A stretch of 64,000 nucleotides of DNA from Desulfosporosinus lacus DSM 15449. Lineage in GTDB: Bacteria > Bacillota > Desulfitobacteriia > Desulfitobacteriales > Desulfitobacteriaceae. The position numbers were made by a program, and so were the translations under genes. Position 1 is the stretch's first letter. The number at the start of each line of letters is the position of its first letter. The notes under the pieces were generated by a model, which worked only from the letters and a program-made list of their open reading frames with translations, ran no database searches and was not told the DNA's origin. Positions 8,432 through 16,937 of this stretch are shown here, one piece after another. The stretch is taken from positions 1-64,000 of the forward strand of contig NZ_FQXJ01000015.1 in the NCBI RefSeq assembly GCF_900129935.1. Direction: 5' to 3'.

Positions 8432-8649
8432 TTCTTGTTTAAGTCTTTTTCAAGTTTTCTACCTTAATGACCTGATCTAATTTCATAAACACACCTCCAT
8501 ATTTCTTCTCGCCAATTCCATGGCTCGAATATAAATCTAAGGTATGTCCTGAGGTTGGAGTCAAGCATTTTTTTCAAGATTTCATTGCTAACTATCTCGC
8601 AGTCCATTCTTTTAATGTAACAGCTGTAAAGCTTGAGTTTAAAGATATA

Positions 8650-8691
8650 AAAAAACAGGTGCATTTTCATTTGAAAATACGCCCGTTTTTT
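8650..8691. terminator. Bidirectional terminator-like hairpin
   Basis: AAAAAAC...TTTTCATT/TGAAAA...GTTTTTT imperfect stem with A- and T-runs on both sides. It lies between two gene remnants. Confidence 0.55.
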
Positions 8692-8767
8692 ATACAAACC
8701 AGAATAAAGTTGTTTAGGTACCTTGAAGATCCATACTCAAACCATACAGATTTTACTGTTTATATAA

Positions 8768-8906
8768 TTATTTCATTAATTGATCTAAACCAGCTTCCGA
8801 TGTTAGCTTTTCAAGATTATTAAATATCTTTTCTTCGTCCCAGTTCCACCATTGAAGGTTTAGTAAGAACTCGACTTTTCATCACTGAATCGTTTCTTAA
8901 TAAATC
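8768..8906 (-). pseudogene. Vat/CatB-type acetyltransferase C-terminal remnant
   Basis: The minus strand reads EFLLNLQWWNWDEEKIF then NNLEKLTSEAGLDQLMK-stop. This matches the C-terminus of hexapeptide-repeat xenobiotic acetyltransferases (WW-W-EEKI). Just upstream the neighbouring frame gives KRFSDEK, which belongs before it, so at least one frameshift is present. No hexapeptide repeats remain. Confidence 0.6.
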
Positions 8907-9425
8907 TTATAGACAATCCACATCTTTTAGAAGGGAATTAAACCATTCTAAGTTTACTAAATGGTGTGAAACCGAGTTCTCTAACATCTTTTTAAAATAT
9001 ATTGGGAGTTGATGTTCTCCATCCAAGGCATCCTTTAATAATAGAATTTTTGCATCAGTCTGCTCAATTTGAATCTCAATAAGCTTGACCATATTATCGC
9101 TTTTGTATTCCTTGGCAAATAAAAGCGCCACATAAAAGGACAGATTAACATACTCCGTTTTTGCACCGTATTGGTACATCAACTTTTGAAACTCGGCTTT
9201 CCCAGGCTCCGTGATAACATAATGGTGACTTTCCCGACTTTGTTCTGATTGATTAACCTGCTTGATTAAGTTTTTCTCTTCTAACTGCTGAAGATTATAG
9301 TAAAATGAACCCTTCGTGAAATTCACAATATACTTGTAGTGCCTTTCTTCCATTTGTGCCAGAAGCTCGTATCCATGGGCTCCAGGATTTTGTATTAATA
9401 GCCCTAAAATCAGCAATGGAATCAT
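8907..9425 (-). CDS. PadR-family transcriptional regulator
   Basis: 172 residues. The N-terminal PadR winged helix has ILGLLIQNPGAHGYELLAQM, FTKGSFYYNLQQLEEKNLI and the wing HHYVITEPGKAEF. The C-terminal helices (residues 100-170) form the Vir-type dimer arm. Start ATG with TGAGG seven bases upstream. It follows the esterase gene by 13 bases and shares its promoter. That promoter region carries two AGTCTAATTAGAC-type palindromes, one inside the -35/-10 spacer, so autoregulation of this two-gene operon is likely. Confidence 0.9.
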   Translation of the reverse strand: MIPLLILGLLIQNPGAHGYELLAQMEERHYKYIVNFTKGSFYYNLQQLEEKNLIKQVNQSEQSRESHHYVITEPGKAEFQKLMYQYGAKTEYVNLSFYVALLFAKEYKSDNMVKLIEIQIEQTDAKILLLKDALDGEHQLPIYFKKMLENSVSHHLVNLEWFNSLLKDVDCL

Positions 9426-9438
9426 AATCTGTGCCTCA

Positions 9439-10266
9439 CTATTCGTTGATTAGTGTTTCGTAAGAAATTTTTCCAAGTGCAAAGTCCATCTGTTTCACAA
9501 ACATCAATTCAGTTGGTGTATGCATTCTCGCACTGAGTCTATCCAAAAGCTCAACCTCATGGCTTAGTGGTGCTAAAACTTGAGTTTTTTTATCGAAGGC
9601 CTCAAAATAGCGCAGACCAAAATATCTTTGAGATAATGAATTCACATGAATTCCATCTGGATTCGCAGTCAACCCTTGCGCAGATACAAAATAACAATTT
9701 GCTTGCTCAAAAGCAAATTTTTGAAGGGAATCATTTATACGTTCATACTCGACGCAGTACTGCCCAAATCCTGTTTTACCTAAAAAGTCTCCTAAGCCGC
9801 CGATGATGAGCGGGATTTCCGGAACATTAAGGATATCCCTAAGCGCTTGTACGATAACCAATAACTTGTCATAATACACTTTGTATTTGCCGTCAGCACT
9901 ATCACTTTCGCCTTGATGCCACAAAATACCTGTCAATTTGCTATGCTTCATGGCGAATTTGGCTTCGCTGACGGCATGTTGAAAAAGTTCGCCATCAATA
10001 ACCCAGTTGTCTAGCGAGCTTCCACCTTCGGCACATGGTATCAGGCCAATCGTATCTTCCGGATACTTTAAACACCACGCATCCGCAAAAGAAGCTGCCA
10101 AACTTACACCCGAAACAGGACGGTCATAATTCACAGGTTCAATCATCATTTGCCATCTGCCATTGCGTAACATTTGTATACGTTCGTTTATAATAGGGGG
10201 CACGTCATATAAAAAGCCTCTACCGGCCATATTGGATTGCCCTATCATCAAAAAAGATTTAATCAT
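9439..10266 (-). CDS. SASA-family (sialate O-acetylesterase-like) SGNH hydrolase
   Basis: About 275 residues. The nucleophile block GQSNMAGRG lies near residue 10, block III GILWHQGESDS near 130, and the Asp/His block NPDGIHVNS near 210. Those are the catalytic Ser, Gly/Asn and Asp-His of SASA (DUF303) carbohydrate esterases, which remove O-acetyl groups. No signal peptide, so the enzyme is cytoplasmic. The ATG at 10266 is six bases after AAAGGAG. First gene of an operon with padR, unusual partners for PadR, which more often controls efflux or phenolic acid genes. Confidence 0.82.
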   Translation of the reverse strand: MIKSFLMIGQSNMAGRGFLYDVPPIINERIQMLRNGRWQMMIEPVNYDRPVSGVSLAASFADAWCLKYPEDTIGLIPCAEGGSSLDNWVIDGELFQHAVSEAKFAMKHSKLTGILWHQGESDSADGKYKVYYDKLLVIVQALRDILNVPEIPLIIGGLGDFLGKTGFGQYCVEYERINDSLQKFAFEQANCYFVSAQGLTANPDGIHVNSLSQRYFGLRYFEAFDKKTQVLAPLSHEVELLDRLSARMHTPTELMFVKQMDFALGKISYETLINE

Positions 10267-10320
10267 CATGTGCTCCTTTCCAAGCAATTACTCAAAATCA
10301 CTAATTCCTTATACCTTAAA

Positions 10321-10379
10321 ATGTGTAGTCTAATTAGACCAACACATTTATTATAGTCTAATTAGACTATGTGTGTCAA
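10321..10379 (-). promoter_or_regulatory. Promoter with two palindromic operators for the esterase-padR operon
   Basis: Minus strand: TTGACA (10374-10379), 18-base spacer, TATAAT (10350-10355). A palindrome with core AGTCTAATTAGACT (10355-10368) fills the spacer. A second copy AGTCTAATTAGACC (10327-10340) lies 28 bases downstream, flanked by ATGTGT/ACACAT, which fits PadR-type ATGT..ACAT sites. Repressor binding would block polymerase directly. Confidence 0.8.
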
Positions 10380-10578
10380 CAAAAAATACTTACTAAAACT
10401 TATTAGGGGTCTTGCTTACTTACCAAATTTCTATTTACAAATCAACCGATATCATATGTCCCTTTAAGATAATTTTTTCGACTTACTTTACACACCTATT
10501 AGCTATGGTTCCTCAAACAAAAACCCCTGAGCATCATTTTGACACTCAAGGGCATTAATTCATTGCGTTTATTCAGTT
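10380..10578. other. Gene-free stretch with a terminator
   Basis: No credible gene. It contains a minus-strand hairpin (CCCTTGAG ... CTCAGGGG then TTTTTGTTT, 10513-10552) that follows directly after the rlmD-like tail of site 2, just as a terminator follows the genuine rlmD. Confidence 0.6.
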
Positions 10579-10658
10579 CTACATCTTCTCCAACCGTACC
10601 ACCGTCTCCACATGCCTTGTGGAGATAAAAAAGATGCCGTTCTAAGCTGGTGGAGCCT
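10579..10658 (-). repeat. att-like rlmD-tail site 2
   Basis: The minus strand encodes GIFFISTRHVETVVRLEKM-stop. The head is of the IFF-type class; the tail is a plausible RlmD C-terminus different from the resident one. A terminator hairpin with a T-run follows (10513-10552). Confidence 0.7.
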
Positions 10659-10712
10659 TCGGAAATGAACCTATTTTATAGCATTATCGAATGGGTGACC
10701 CTGACCCCTTTT

Positions 10713-11075
10713 CTAAAGCGGCTGCATGCTTCTCAACACCTTCTCCATCGGTTTACCTTTTGCCAGTTCGTCCACCAACTTGTCTAACCAGCGTATCTTC
10801 TGTATAAGCGAGTCTTCGATTTCCTCGACGCGAACTCCGCAGATTACTCCGGTGATTTTGGAAGCGTTCGGATTGATTTGAGGGGCTTCAGCAAAGAACG
10901 TCTCGAAGTCCACTTCTCTGTTAATTTGAGACTGCAATCCCTGTTCATCGTAGCCTGTCAGCCACTCTATGACGGTATCAACTTCCGCTTTCGTGCGTCC
11001 TTTACGCAGGGCTTTTTGAATATACAGAGGGTAGACGCCGGAGATTTTCATTTTGTATACACGTTCGTTATTCAC
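10713..11075 (-). CDS. DUF2200-family protein
   Basis: 120 residues. Conserved family stretches are all present: the start [70 protein letters not shown] and [18 protein letters not shown]. The molecular function of the family is unknown. A GTG start follows GGAGGGATGAAGA three bases past the stop of the PhnB-like gene, so translation is probably coupled. It ends 55 bases before att-like site 2. Confidence 0.85.
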   Translation of the reverse strand: MNNERVYKMKISGVYPLYIQKALRKGRTKAEVDTVIEWLTGYDEQGLQSQINREVDFETFFAEAPQINPNASKITGVICGVRVEEIEDSLIQKIRWLDKLVDELAKGKPMEKVLRSMQPL

Positions 11076-11078
11076 TCT

Positions 11079-11504
11079 TCATCCCTCCACTTGCTTCGGC
11101 GCTTCTTCGGCGACAACATTCCAGTTTACACCGAACTTGTCTGTTACTGCGGCGTGGAACACGCTGTAGAAGGTCTCCGTCGGCGGGAGTGTCACCTCGC
11201 CACCCTCGCAAAGCGCGTCGAAGATAGCCGTCGCTTCCTTGCCCGTAGGTGCCGTGGCGGTTAGTTTGATGTTGTCGCCATTCTTGGGCGGCGTAGCTTC
11301 ATCGGCAAACCAGACGTTCGTACCACAGATGACCATCTCAGCGTGCATAACCCAAGTACGCAGCAGCTCAGGCGGCGTCTTTGACCCCTCCGGCATATAG
11401 TCACCGTAGGGCAGGACTTTTGGCTCGTCGCAATGGAAGATGGCGCGGTAGAAGTTCAGCGCGTCTTTGCAGTTCCCGTTGAATGTAAGGTAAGGTGTAA
11501 TCAT
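11079..11504 (-). CDS. PhnB-like VOC-family protein
   Basis: 141 residues. Opens MITPYLTFNGNCKDALNFY and has EPKVLPYGDYMP, WVMHAEMVICG, LTATAPTGKEATAIFDALCEGG and FGVNWNVV. This is the 3-demethylubiquinone-9 3-methyltransferase-like / PhnB branch of the vicinal oxygen chelate fold. Metal ligands typical of glyoxalase I are not conserved, so an enzymatic role is uncertain; some relatives are annotated as resistance or stress proteins. ATG with AAAGGAGAG upstream. First gene of a pair with the DUF2200 gene. Confidence 0.85.
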   Translation of the reverse strand: MITPYLTFNGNCKDALNFYRAIFHCDEPKVLPYGDYMPEGSKTPPELLRTWVMHAEMVICGTNVWFADEATPPKNGDNIKLTATAPTGKEATAIFDALCEGGEVTLPPTETFYSVFHAAVTDKFGVNWNVVAEEAPKQVEG

Positions 11505-11777
11505 GGCTTTCTCTCCTTTGTTTTGCTTTTTGGCTTAATCAGGTAGTAACTGCCCTGCACCTGCTTGTTGTATTTTGTACAACATAATATCTATTTGATA
11601 CGCACCCATCATTTTCATCTGTAATCAACATTTTAGAAATGTTCATCGCTTCAATAATCTTCACAAGCGCTTGTATTGATGCGCTTCCATCTCATGGTCA
11701 AAAACACAGGCTCCCCAACCTGGACAGACCCTCAATTCATGCACATCATTTTAATTGTACATTGAAAATTGCATTGA

Positions 11778-11963
11778 CTAACCATCATTTTTTTCAATAA
11801 CAATATATGCTTGACCTTGGTTTATACTGTCGCCTACAGCACATGCCGATATATGCTTAACGCTCCACCCTTCCTCCAAATACTTGTTTACAATATCCAA
11901 GCCATCATCTTCTTTCGCCCCTATCATTTTTCCATTGCTTCTAACCCATATAATTTTTTCCAT
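11778..11963 (-). CDS. Small hypothetical protein (61 aa)
   Basis: Preceded by an excellent ribosome site (AAAGGAGGG, seven bases from ATG), which is why I accept it despite its size. Sequence features: WVRSNGKMIGAKEDDG at the start, then DIVNKYLEEGWSVKHISA and AYIVIEKN, an alternating strand-helix-strand look similar to DUF4177-like small proteins. No membrane segment or Cys pair. Unrecognised beyond that. It lies alone between the VOC/DUF2200 pair and att-like site 3. Confidence 0.65.
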   Translation of the reverse strand: MEKIIWVRSNGKMIGAKEDDGLDIVNKYLEEGWSVKHISACAVGDSINQGQAYIVIEKNDG

Positions 11964-12017
11964 TTTAAGCCCTCCTTTTTGTATATAATAGATAAATAAT
12001 TTGTATCCTTTGATTTA

Positions 12018-12095
12018 CTAGCCTTTCCTCCCCAGCAGTACCACGGTCTCCACGTGGGTTGATGTGAATGTAAATGTTACTTCATTGTAAAATCT
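12018..12095 (-). repeat. att-like rlmD-tail site 3 (class II head)
   Basis: The minus strand encodes FYNEVTFTFTSTHVETVVLL then GRKG-stop. The head (YNEVTFT) differs from the IFF class and recurs at site 7 (19.5 kb). The tail again resembles an RlmD C-terminus. Confidence 0.65.
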
Positions 12096-12099
12096 TTTG

Positions 12100-12351
12100 A
12101 AGGGCTCCGATTGGATATCAGGTATATGACAATACCCATGTTTCTAAATAGTTTACTACCATCATTTCTGCAAAGCCCTCTAATGCCATTCGTTGCTCAA
12201 AAGAATGGATTCCTGCATTATTCACCAGTCCATCAATCTTTGGATAAGCTGCTTTAATCTCTTTTAAGGTAATATCCGCCTCATTACCATCCTTTGGTGA
12301 GTGGATGGTGATGTCATGGTCGAACTGACATCTTTTTATGAAATACCTCAT
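12100..12351 (-). pseudogene. Short-chain dehydrogenase fragment
   Basis: The frame contains LKEIKAAYPKIDGLVNNAGI then FEQRMALEGFAEMMVVNYLE. This is the SDR strand with the NNAG motif and the following helix up to NYLG. The Rossmann TGxxxGxG start and the YxxxK catalytic region are missing. It overlaps the end of the PanE-like gene and stops just before att-like site 3, so it was cut at the junction. Confidence 0.65.
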
Positions 12352-13207
12352 CCAATAACATTATTTCTGCTTTCGCGCTTACAGCATGGTTTCCAAGCTT
12401 AACATCAATGTAAAAATCATTGTTCAGAATCTGGCGGAACCAGGTAATAATATCTTTTTCCGGCAATTCTCCCATTGACTTCGTTTCCAGCGGTATTACC
12501 GGGATTCCGGCTTGCTCTACCAGGCGAATATTATATTTCAGGTCTGCTGCGACCTTGCATAGAGTGCTTTCGTTTCTTGCCGTCTCTATATCCACCATAC
12601 CGCCATTCGTATAGAAATGCTTGTTAACTATCGCGATCGCGGCATGCGAAACATGAAATGCTTGAATGTCTTCTTGTACTTCATAATGCAAATCCGCTGT
12701 TTCAAATATTTTAGCAAGCTCGTTCATTCTTTCTGTCATCTGTCCACTTATTTCACCAAAAATAGTTCCTTGATGTTTTTCGGAACCGAATTGGGCGTAT
12801 AGAACACCGTCTTTGATATCTCCACCTGCACCCGGAAATCCAGGAAGCAACCGGTCGCCCACGATTTCAAGCCAGCGGTCATATCCCACAGTGTTGGTCA
12901 TGGTGACAATAGTTTTGCTCTGATTATTCTTCATCGCAGACAGAGCAGATTCGGCCTGATCATAGCGTACTGGAACAAAGATGAAATCGTAGATATCGTC
13001 GTTTTCCAGTTTTTCGATCGTCTGGATAGATATGTGCTTAATCCTCCCATTATCGTTGTATTGCAGCCCATCCCTTTTCAGTGCTTCCAGCCTCTTTTCT
13101 CGGGCAAGCAATGTGACGTCCAGTCCCGACTGTGCAAATCTGAGCGCGTATATACTACCAATCACACCGGCGCCAAATACCAAAAGTCTTTTTTGCTTTA
13201 CGTTCAA
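12314..13207 (-). CDS. Ketopantoate reductase (PanE/ApbA)-family protein
   Basis: About 297 residues. The nucleotide-binding motif LLVFGAGVIGSIYALRFAQ lies at the start. AREKRL follows the second strand, fitting NADPH preference. The C-terminal helical domain has HVSHAAIAIVNKH and later helices. The family reduces 2-oxo acids such as ketopantoate, but distant members like this one have unassigned substrates. A TTG at 13207 is chosen because GGAAGG precedes it and the Rossmann motif follows at once. Divergent from the TetR gene across a 159-base gap, suggesting it is that regulator's target. Confidence 0.8.
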   Translation of the reverse strand: MNVKQKRLLVFGAGVIGSIYALRFAQSGLDVTLLAREKRLEALKRDGLQYNDNGRIKHISIQTIEKLENDDIYDFIFVPVRYDQAESALSAMKNNQSKTIVTMTNTVGYDRWLEIVGDRLLPGFPGAGGDIKDGVLYAQFGSEKHQGTIFGEISGQMTERMNELAKIFETADLHYEVQEDIQAFHVSHAAIAIVNKHFYTNGGMVDIETARNESTLCKVAADLKYNIRLVEQAGIPVIPLETKSMGELPEKDIITWFRQILNNDFYIDVKLGNHAVSAKAEIMLLDEVFHKKMSVRP

Positions 13208-13366
13208 TATTATCCTTCCTTCCAGATAATTCGTCAAAGGTTGTCTATGCGACACCTGTATGATATAACGATAGTATGTCATTCATATGATTGCAACCAG
13301 TAGATTTAGTGAAAAGTTGCTTACACAACAGATTTTGATATTTGATGTTTTAAAAGGGAGATAGAT

Positions 13367-13954
13367 ATGGTAAATCAGGATGACCCCAGGGTTTTGCGCA
13401 CACGACAATTAATAAGGGAAGCGTTCAGAGTTTTGTTACAGAAGAAAGAATTTGATGCAATTACTATAAAAGATATCGCACAGAGAGCTACCATTAACCG
13501 TGCCACCTTCTATGCTCATTATGAAGATAAATATGCTTTGCTGGAAGATATTACAGAACAGGCTTTTCACAAGATGTTTCCCGAACAAGTGATTAATGCG
13601 CAGGAGTTTACGGGTGAAATATGTAACCAGTTGATATTACTAACACACAACTACATTGTGAATTTTTATCAGATATGCAGATTCGATTCCAAATCTATTG
13701 CTACACTTGTTGACGAAAAGATAAAGGAGATGTTGCAGCAAATGATAGAAAGCATATTTTTGAAAGGGGATACCTCCCGTATGTCAGAGCACCATAATGC
13801 AAAGATCATTTCGGCCATGACAGCCTCAGCTATCTATGGCGCTGCGCATTATTGGTTTATGTTTAGGGAAAATGATCGAACCGATTTACTTGTAAATATT
13901 GCCTGTCCCTATGTAATGAACGGTCTAGGCCTATATCGCAATTGCGATGAATAG
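13367..13954 (+). CDS. TetR-family transcriptional regulator
   Basis: 195 residues. The N-terminal TetR helix-turn-helix has RTRQLIREAFRVLLQ, ITIKDIAQRATINRATFYAHY and EDKYALLEDI. The C-terminal all-helical ligand domain belongs to the short TetR_C type often seen with efflux or detoxification genes (AIYGAAHYWF near residue 165). ATG with AAAGGGAG upstream. Divergent from the PanE-like gene; the shared gap has a short ATGA..TCAT-like symmetry but no clear long palindrome. One of few plus-strand genes in the array. Confidence 0.9.
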   Translation: MVNQDDPRVLRTRQLIREAFRVLLQKKEFDAITIKDIAQRATINRATFYAHYEDKYALLEDITEQAFHKMFPEQVINAQEFTGEICNQLILLTHNYIVNFYQICRFDSKSIATLVDEKIKEMLQQMIESIFLKGDTSRMSEHHNAKIISAMTASAIYGAAHYWFMFRENDRTDLLVNIACPYVMNGLGLYRNCDE

Positions 13955-14023
13955 ACTACCGTAGATATAAGAAGGATTAAGATAGTTGCTGGCTCTTTAC
14001 CCCTTTGATATCAAAATCACCGG

Positions 14024-14044
14024 ACCACCCGTTTAACGGGTGGT
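14024..14044. repeat. Hairpin resembling an IS200/IS605-type end
   Basis: ACCACCCGT-TTA-ACGGGTGGT followed by TTGACTTTAGAACTATAAGGG, which has the look of a subterminal end of IS200/IS605 elements. No transposase is attached; probably a remnant. Confidence 0.45.
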
Positions 14045-14065
14045 TTGACTTTAGAACTATAAGGG

Positions 14066-14096
14066 CATTTACAATGAAGTAACGCCAACGTGGGTG
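14066..14096 (-). repeat. att-like site 4, junction into a transposase gene
   Basis: The minus strand gives ...CACCCACGTTGGCGTTACTTCATTGTAA: core CACGTTGG, then a tail GVTSL-stop in one frame. The segment GTTACTTCATTGTAA is the reverse complement of part of the head at site 3. The IS3-type OrfA frame loses its similarity exactly at the core. Confidence 0.5.
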
Positions 14097-14433
14097 CTTG
14101 ACTCCGTATTTCTCACATATCTCCAACATCGATCCTTGTCCTGCCAGATAATCCAGAACAGCTGAGAGCTTGGTTTCTTTTGTATATTTTCGGTTGTTCT
14201 CCTTCGGTAGAAATCCTGATGGCCCTTCCGTTTTGTACCGGCTAAGCCACTTCCTAAAAGTAGCTTTATCTACGCCTGCTTCTCGACACGCTGATGAATA
14301 TCTTACTTTTCCTGAGAGATACAATTCTACTATTCGCATCTTCTCTTCTGCTGGTATTTTTCCTTTTTGTGACATAATTACCCCCAGACTGAACAGCGTT
14401 TTTTATTTCACTGTCCTATCTGGGGGTAGCATA
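14086..14433 (-). mobile_element. IS3-family OrfA fragment with terminal inverted repeat
   Basis: An ATG at 14375 opens an OrfA-type frame with two helix-turn-helix units (EEKMRIVELYLSGKVRYSSA, then REAGVDKATFRKWLSRYKTE; KLSAVLDYLAGQGSMLEICE). The second unit is cut at KYGVKHP by att-like site 4. The catalytic OrfB (DDE) is absent. Upstream, TACCCCCAGA (14383-14392) and TCTGGGGGTA (14421-14430) form a 10-bp inverted repeat. Confidence 0.7.
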
Positions 14434-14469
14434 TCACTACAGAAGGCGCTCAAATCGTAATTATTTTAT

Positions 14470-15657
14470 TTATCTAGTTCTTTTGTTCGGAGCCTGGCAC
14501 TTACTTTTCCACCCCAATATCTTCATCATCCCAACTGCAACCAGAAGTATAAGAAATGAATAAGCAGCCATTGATACCTGAAAACTAACGGACGCCGCTA
14601 TCCGGGTCATTATAGGGGGACCAAAAAACATACCGACGCCCCAAAAAAGATAATATGTCCCCAAAATTGTGCCTTTTAAAGAATTAGGTACAGATTCGTT
14701 CAAGAAGGCCATTGAAGCGAGATGAAAAACCCCCAACCCTAGACTTGATATAGCTAGCACCAATAAGATCAACGGGAAGCTGAAGGCTGGCGAAACAATA
14801 ATCCCAACAGCAGCTATAAGTAGCCCTAAAATCATAAAACTATTCCGACCAAATCTGTCCGATAATGAGCCAGTAAGAATTTGTGATAGGCTTATAGCTA
14901 AATAGAACAGTGAAAAAAACACGCCGATATCAACTGCACTAAAAGCCTTTTCTTGTAACAGAAATGCGGGAATTGTTGTGTGTAAGATGCCGTAACCCGC
15001 TCCGTATAAAGTGATTCCCATAAAACAAATCAACGTCTGTTGCTGTTTTACCAGTTCCAATATGTTTTGATAATAATCTGATAGGTCGATTGTCTGCTCT
15101 TCCTTCTTAGCAGGAGTCTCTACTAGAAAATAGATTACAATCGCGCCCACTAAACAGGAAAATGAGTAAACTAGGAATATCTCATTGCTGTTTAATACCT
15201 TCGCCAATACTACACCTAGAAAAGGCCCTACAGTAAGGCCAAAATGAAAGGCCGCGTTATATATCCCCATTACTTTCCCCTTAGCCAGAGGAAATCTTAG
15301 CGATAGCAAGGCCGGGGCCAATGCCCAAACCGGTGCTTCACCAGCACCTTGTAAAAGCCTGGCAAAAAATATCATGTTAGAGCTTGTTGCAAAGTAAAAC
15401 ACCAGTCCGGTAAGAAAACATAGCAAATATCCAGCAATGAGTAACGGCTTGAATCCTATCTTATCCGACAAGCGGCCGATAGGAACTTGAAGTAACAGAT
15501 ACGAGAAGGCAAAGGCCGACGCTATATACCCAACTGATCGTCCATTTCCATCCAAATCGACAACTCGCTGCGGCAATAGAGTGACTACCATACCTACTCC
15601 GATCATCATTAACACTACCGCTACAACCAATCCCAAGAGAGTTTTATCCTTAAACAT
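14470..15657 (-). CDS. MFS transporter (drug efflux-like)
   Basis: 395 residues with twelve predicted membrane helices. Motif A-like loops occur in both halves (GRLSDKIGFKPLLIAGY near residue 62 and GSLSDRFGRNSFMILG near 262), and FARLLQGAGEAPVWAL in helix 4-5 is like motif C-bearing drug:H+ antiporters. Substrate cannot be read from sequence. ATG with AAGGAGA upstream. Stands alone as a cassette between att-like sites 4 and 5, with a 540-base leader region that could carry its regulation. Confidence 0.88.
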   Translation of the reverse strand: MFKDKTLLGLVVAVVLMMIGVGMVVTLLPQRVVDLDGNGRSVGYIASAFAFSYLLLQVPIGRLSDKIGFKPLLIAGYLLCFLTGLVFYFATSSNMIFFARLLQGAGEAPVWALAPALLSLRFPLAKGKVMGIYNAAFHFGLTVGPFLGVVLAKVLNSNEIFLVYSFSCLVGAIVIYFLVETPAKKEEQTIDLSDYYQNILELVKQQQTLICFMGITLYGAGYGILHTTIPAFLLQEKAFSAVDIGVFFSLFYLAISLSQILTGSLSDRFGRNSFMILGLLIAAVGIIVSPAFSFPLILLVLAISSLGLGVFHLASMAFLNESVPNSLKGTILGTYYLFWGVGMFFGPPIMTRIAASVSFQVSMAAYSFLILLVAVGMMKILGWKSKCQAPNKRTR

Positions 15658-16198
15658 TCAATTATCTCCTTGTTCTCTTTTCGAGCCAAGGAGGACACCA
15701 CCAATTATTTTGTGTAAGCAGGCAATCCTTCTGGCTAGAAAAGATTGTATTTGGAATTGACGCTACTTACAGATTGTGGTGGTGAAAGCCTATTTGCGAA
15801 ACAGGTAGCCACAACTTGAATTTCCAACTTATAGTTGTTTGACACAATAAAAACCTCCCTTTTTTGCCTTTCTTACGCTATTGATATACCTTAACAAGGC
15901 ATTACTTCTGGTTTGGGAAAAGTTATTTTGTAAAGGGACTGCTTTCGTTTAGGAGAAGAAGAAACTCCTTTCAACAACCTTAAATACACACTCGGCATCC
16001 GTCATAATTCTTTCATAAGGTACTAAATTTCCAATTAACTTCTATATTTTATTTCCCTCAAAATTAAGGTAACATATTTACAACTAAGCATCAATACATT
16101 TGTTTAAACAAAAGCACAGATTGAATCCTTCTTTTAAGATCCTACCTGCGCTAAAAAGGTACACCTTTTTATACACTCGACTATCCAAAACTTGAAAA
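15658..16198. other. Long gene-free leader upstream of the MFS gene
   Basis: No credible coding frame. It holds a perfect 14-bp palindrome TTTGTTTAAACAAA (16099-16112), which could be an operator, about 440 bases before the MFS start. The remainder is AT-rich with a few short inverted repeats. A leader this long could also hold an attenuator, but no convincing structure was traced. Confidence 0.35.
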
Positions 16199-16367
16199 TT
16201 AATTAAGCGTCTCAAACCCTTTATTTATCAGCCTTTCAATCCTCGCGACGACCTCACAACGCCCTGTCTGAGACATAAAGCTACACTCAAAACTTACAAT
16301 GAAGTAACGCCAAAGTGCGTTGAGTGGGCAAAAAAGATGTCGCACCCCTCTGGTATCCCCTTGGCGG
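16199..16367 (-). repeat. att-like site 5 (two degenerate tails in tandem)
   Basis: Inner part 16294-16367: head AKGIPEGCDIFF then AHSTHFGVTSL-stop, with the same GTTACTTCATTGTAA tail as site 4. Outer part 16199-16275: QTGRCEVVARIERLINKGFE then TLN-stop, whose TGxCEVVARIERL could be yet another RlmD-type C-terminus. The outer part is less certain. Confidence 0.55.
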
Positions 16368-16639
16368 GTAGTCATACTTCAGAAACAGTCACCTGGATAA
16401 GCCATTATTTACGTCGATTTAGCGACTGATTTTGCGTTACAGTTCATAGTGAATTATAAGCAATAAACCCTTAAAAGTGTGTTCATCTCTTGAAGGCTTT
16501 ATTCGGTACAATTCCATATTCACAGTGTAGCTCGAAGGGGCGGTATTCCGATAACGGCAATGGGAATTGAGGAAAAGAGGAAGCCCATCAAACGCCGTAG
16601 TTCTCGGCATTAGAGGGGCTTTCGCGCGCATATTGTTAC

Positions 16640-16790
16640 ACGTTAATTTCGTCCTCATCTTCGCTAACAGTTATTACGTCATCTGGCTCAATGATAATCG
16701 GCTCGCACACGCAGTCATACCGAAGATAGGTGAATATCTTCAGAGGGAAAAAGATACGCATGTATCATTTGCCATTTGTTTTCCTCCATT
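16640..16790 (-). pseudogene. Small frameshifted protein remnant
   Basis: ATGGAGGAAAACAA then an ATG, i.e. a good ribosome site, opens MANDTCVSFSL-stop. One frame over, the sequence continues as KIFTYLRYDCVCEPIIIE then PDDVITVSEDEDEINV-stop, an acidic C-terminus that looks coding. A single-base change would join the two into about 50 residues. Function unknown; may be a small phage- or island-type protein. Confidence 0.35.
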
Positions 16791-16937
16791 CTTTTATTCG
16801 CATCCCTAAAAAAGGGTATAAAAAAGCAGGGGTATCTTCGTTAAAAAATACTCCCCGCTGATTTCCAAGATTCACTTAATTTTTGATTTATAGATAAATT
16901 GGAAGTTGTAGCTTATCCTTATACCACTAAAGGAAAC

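Noticed and set aside
8464-8697. 77-codon minus-strand frame
   Set aside because: Overlaps a terminator-like hairpin, has no ribosome site and unusual composition (Phe/Tyr/Cys-rich); judged non-coding.
13208-13366. TetR operator in the panE-tetR divergent gap
   Set aside because: Only short, weak symmetry was seen; not enough to call a site.
16437-16658. 73-codon minus-strand frame
   Set aside because: No ribosome site and no recognisable pattern; a better coding signal (degraded) lies just next to it at 16640-16790.
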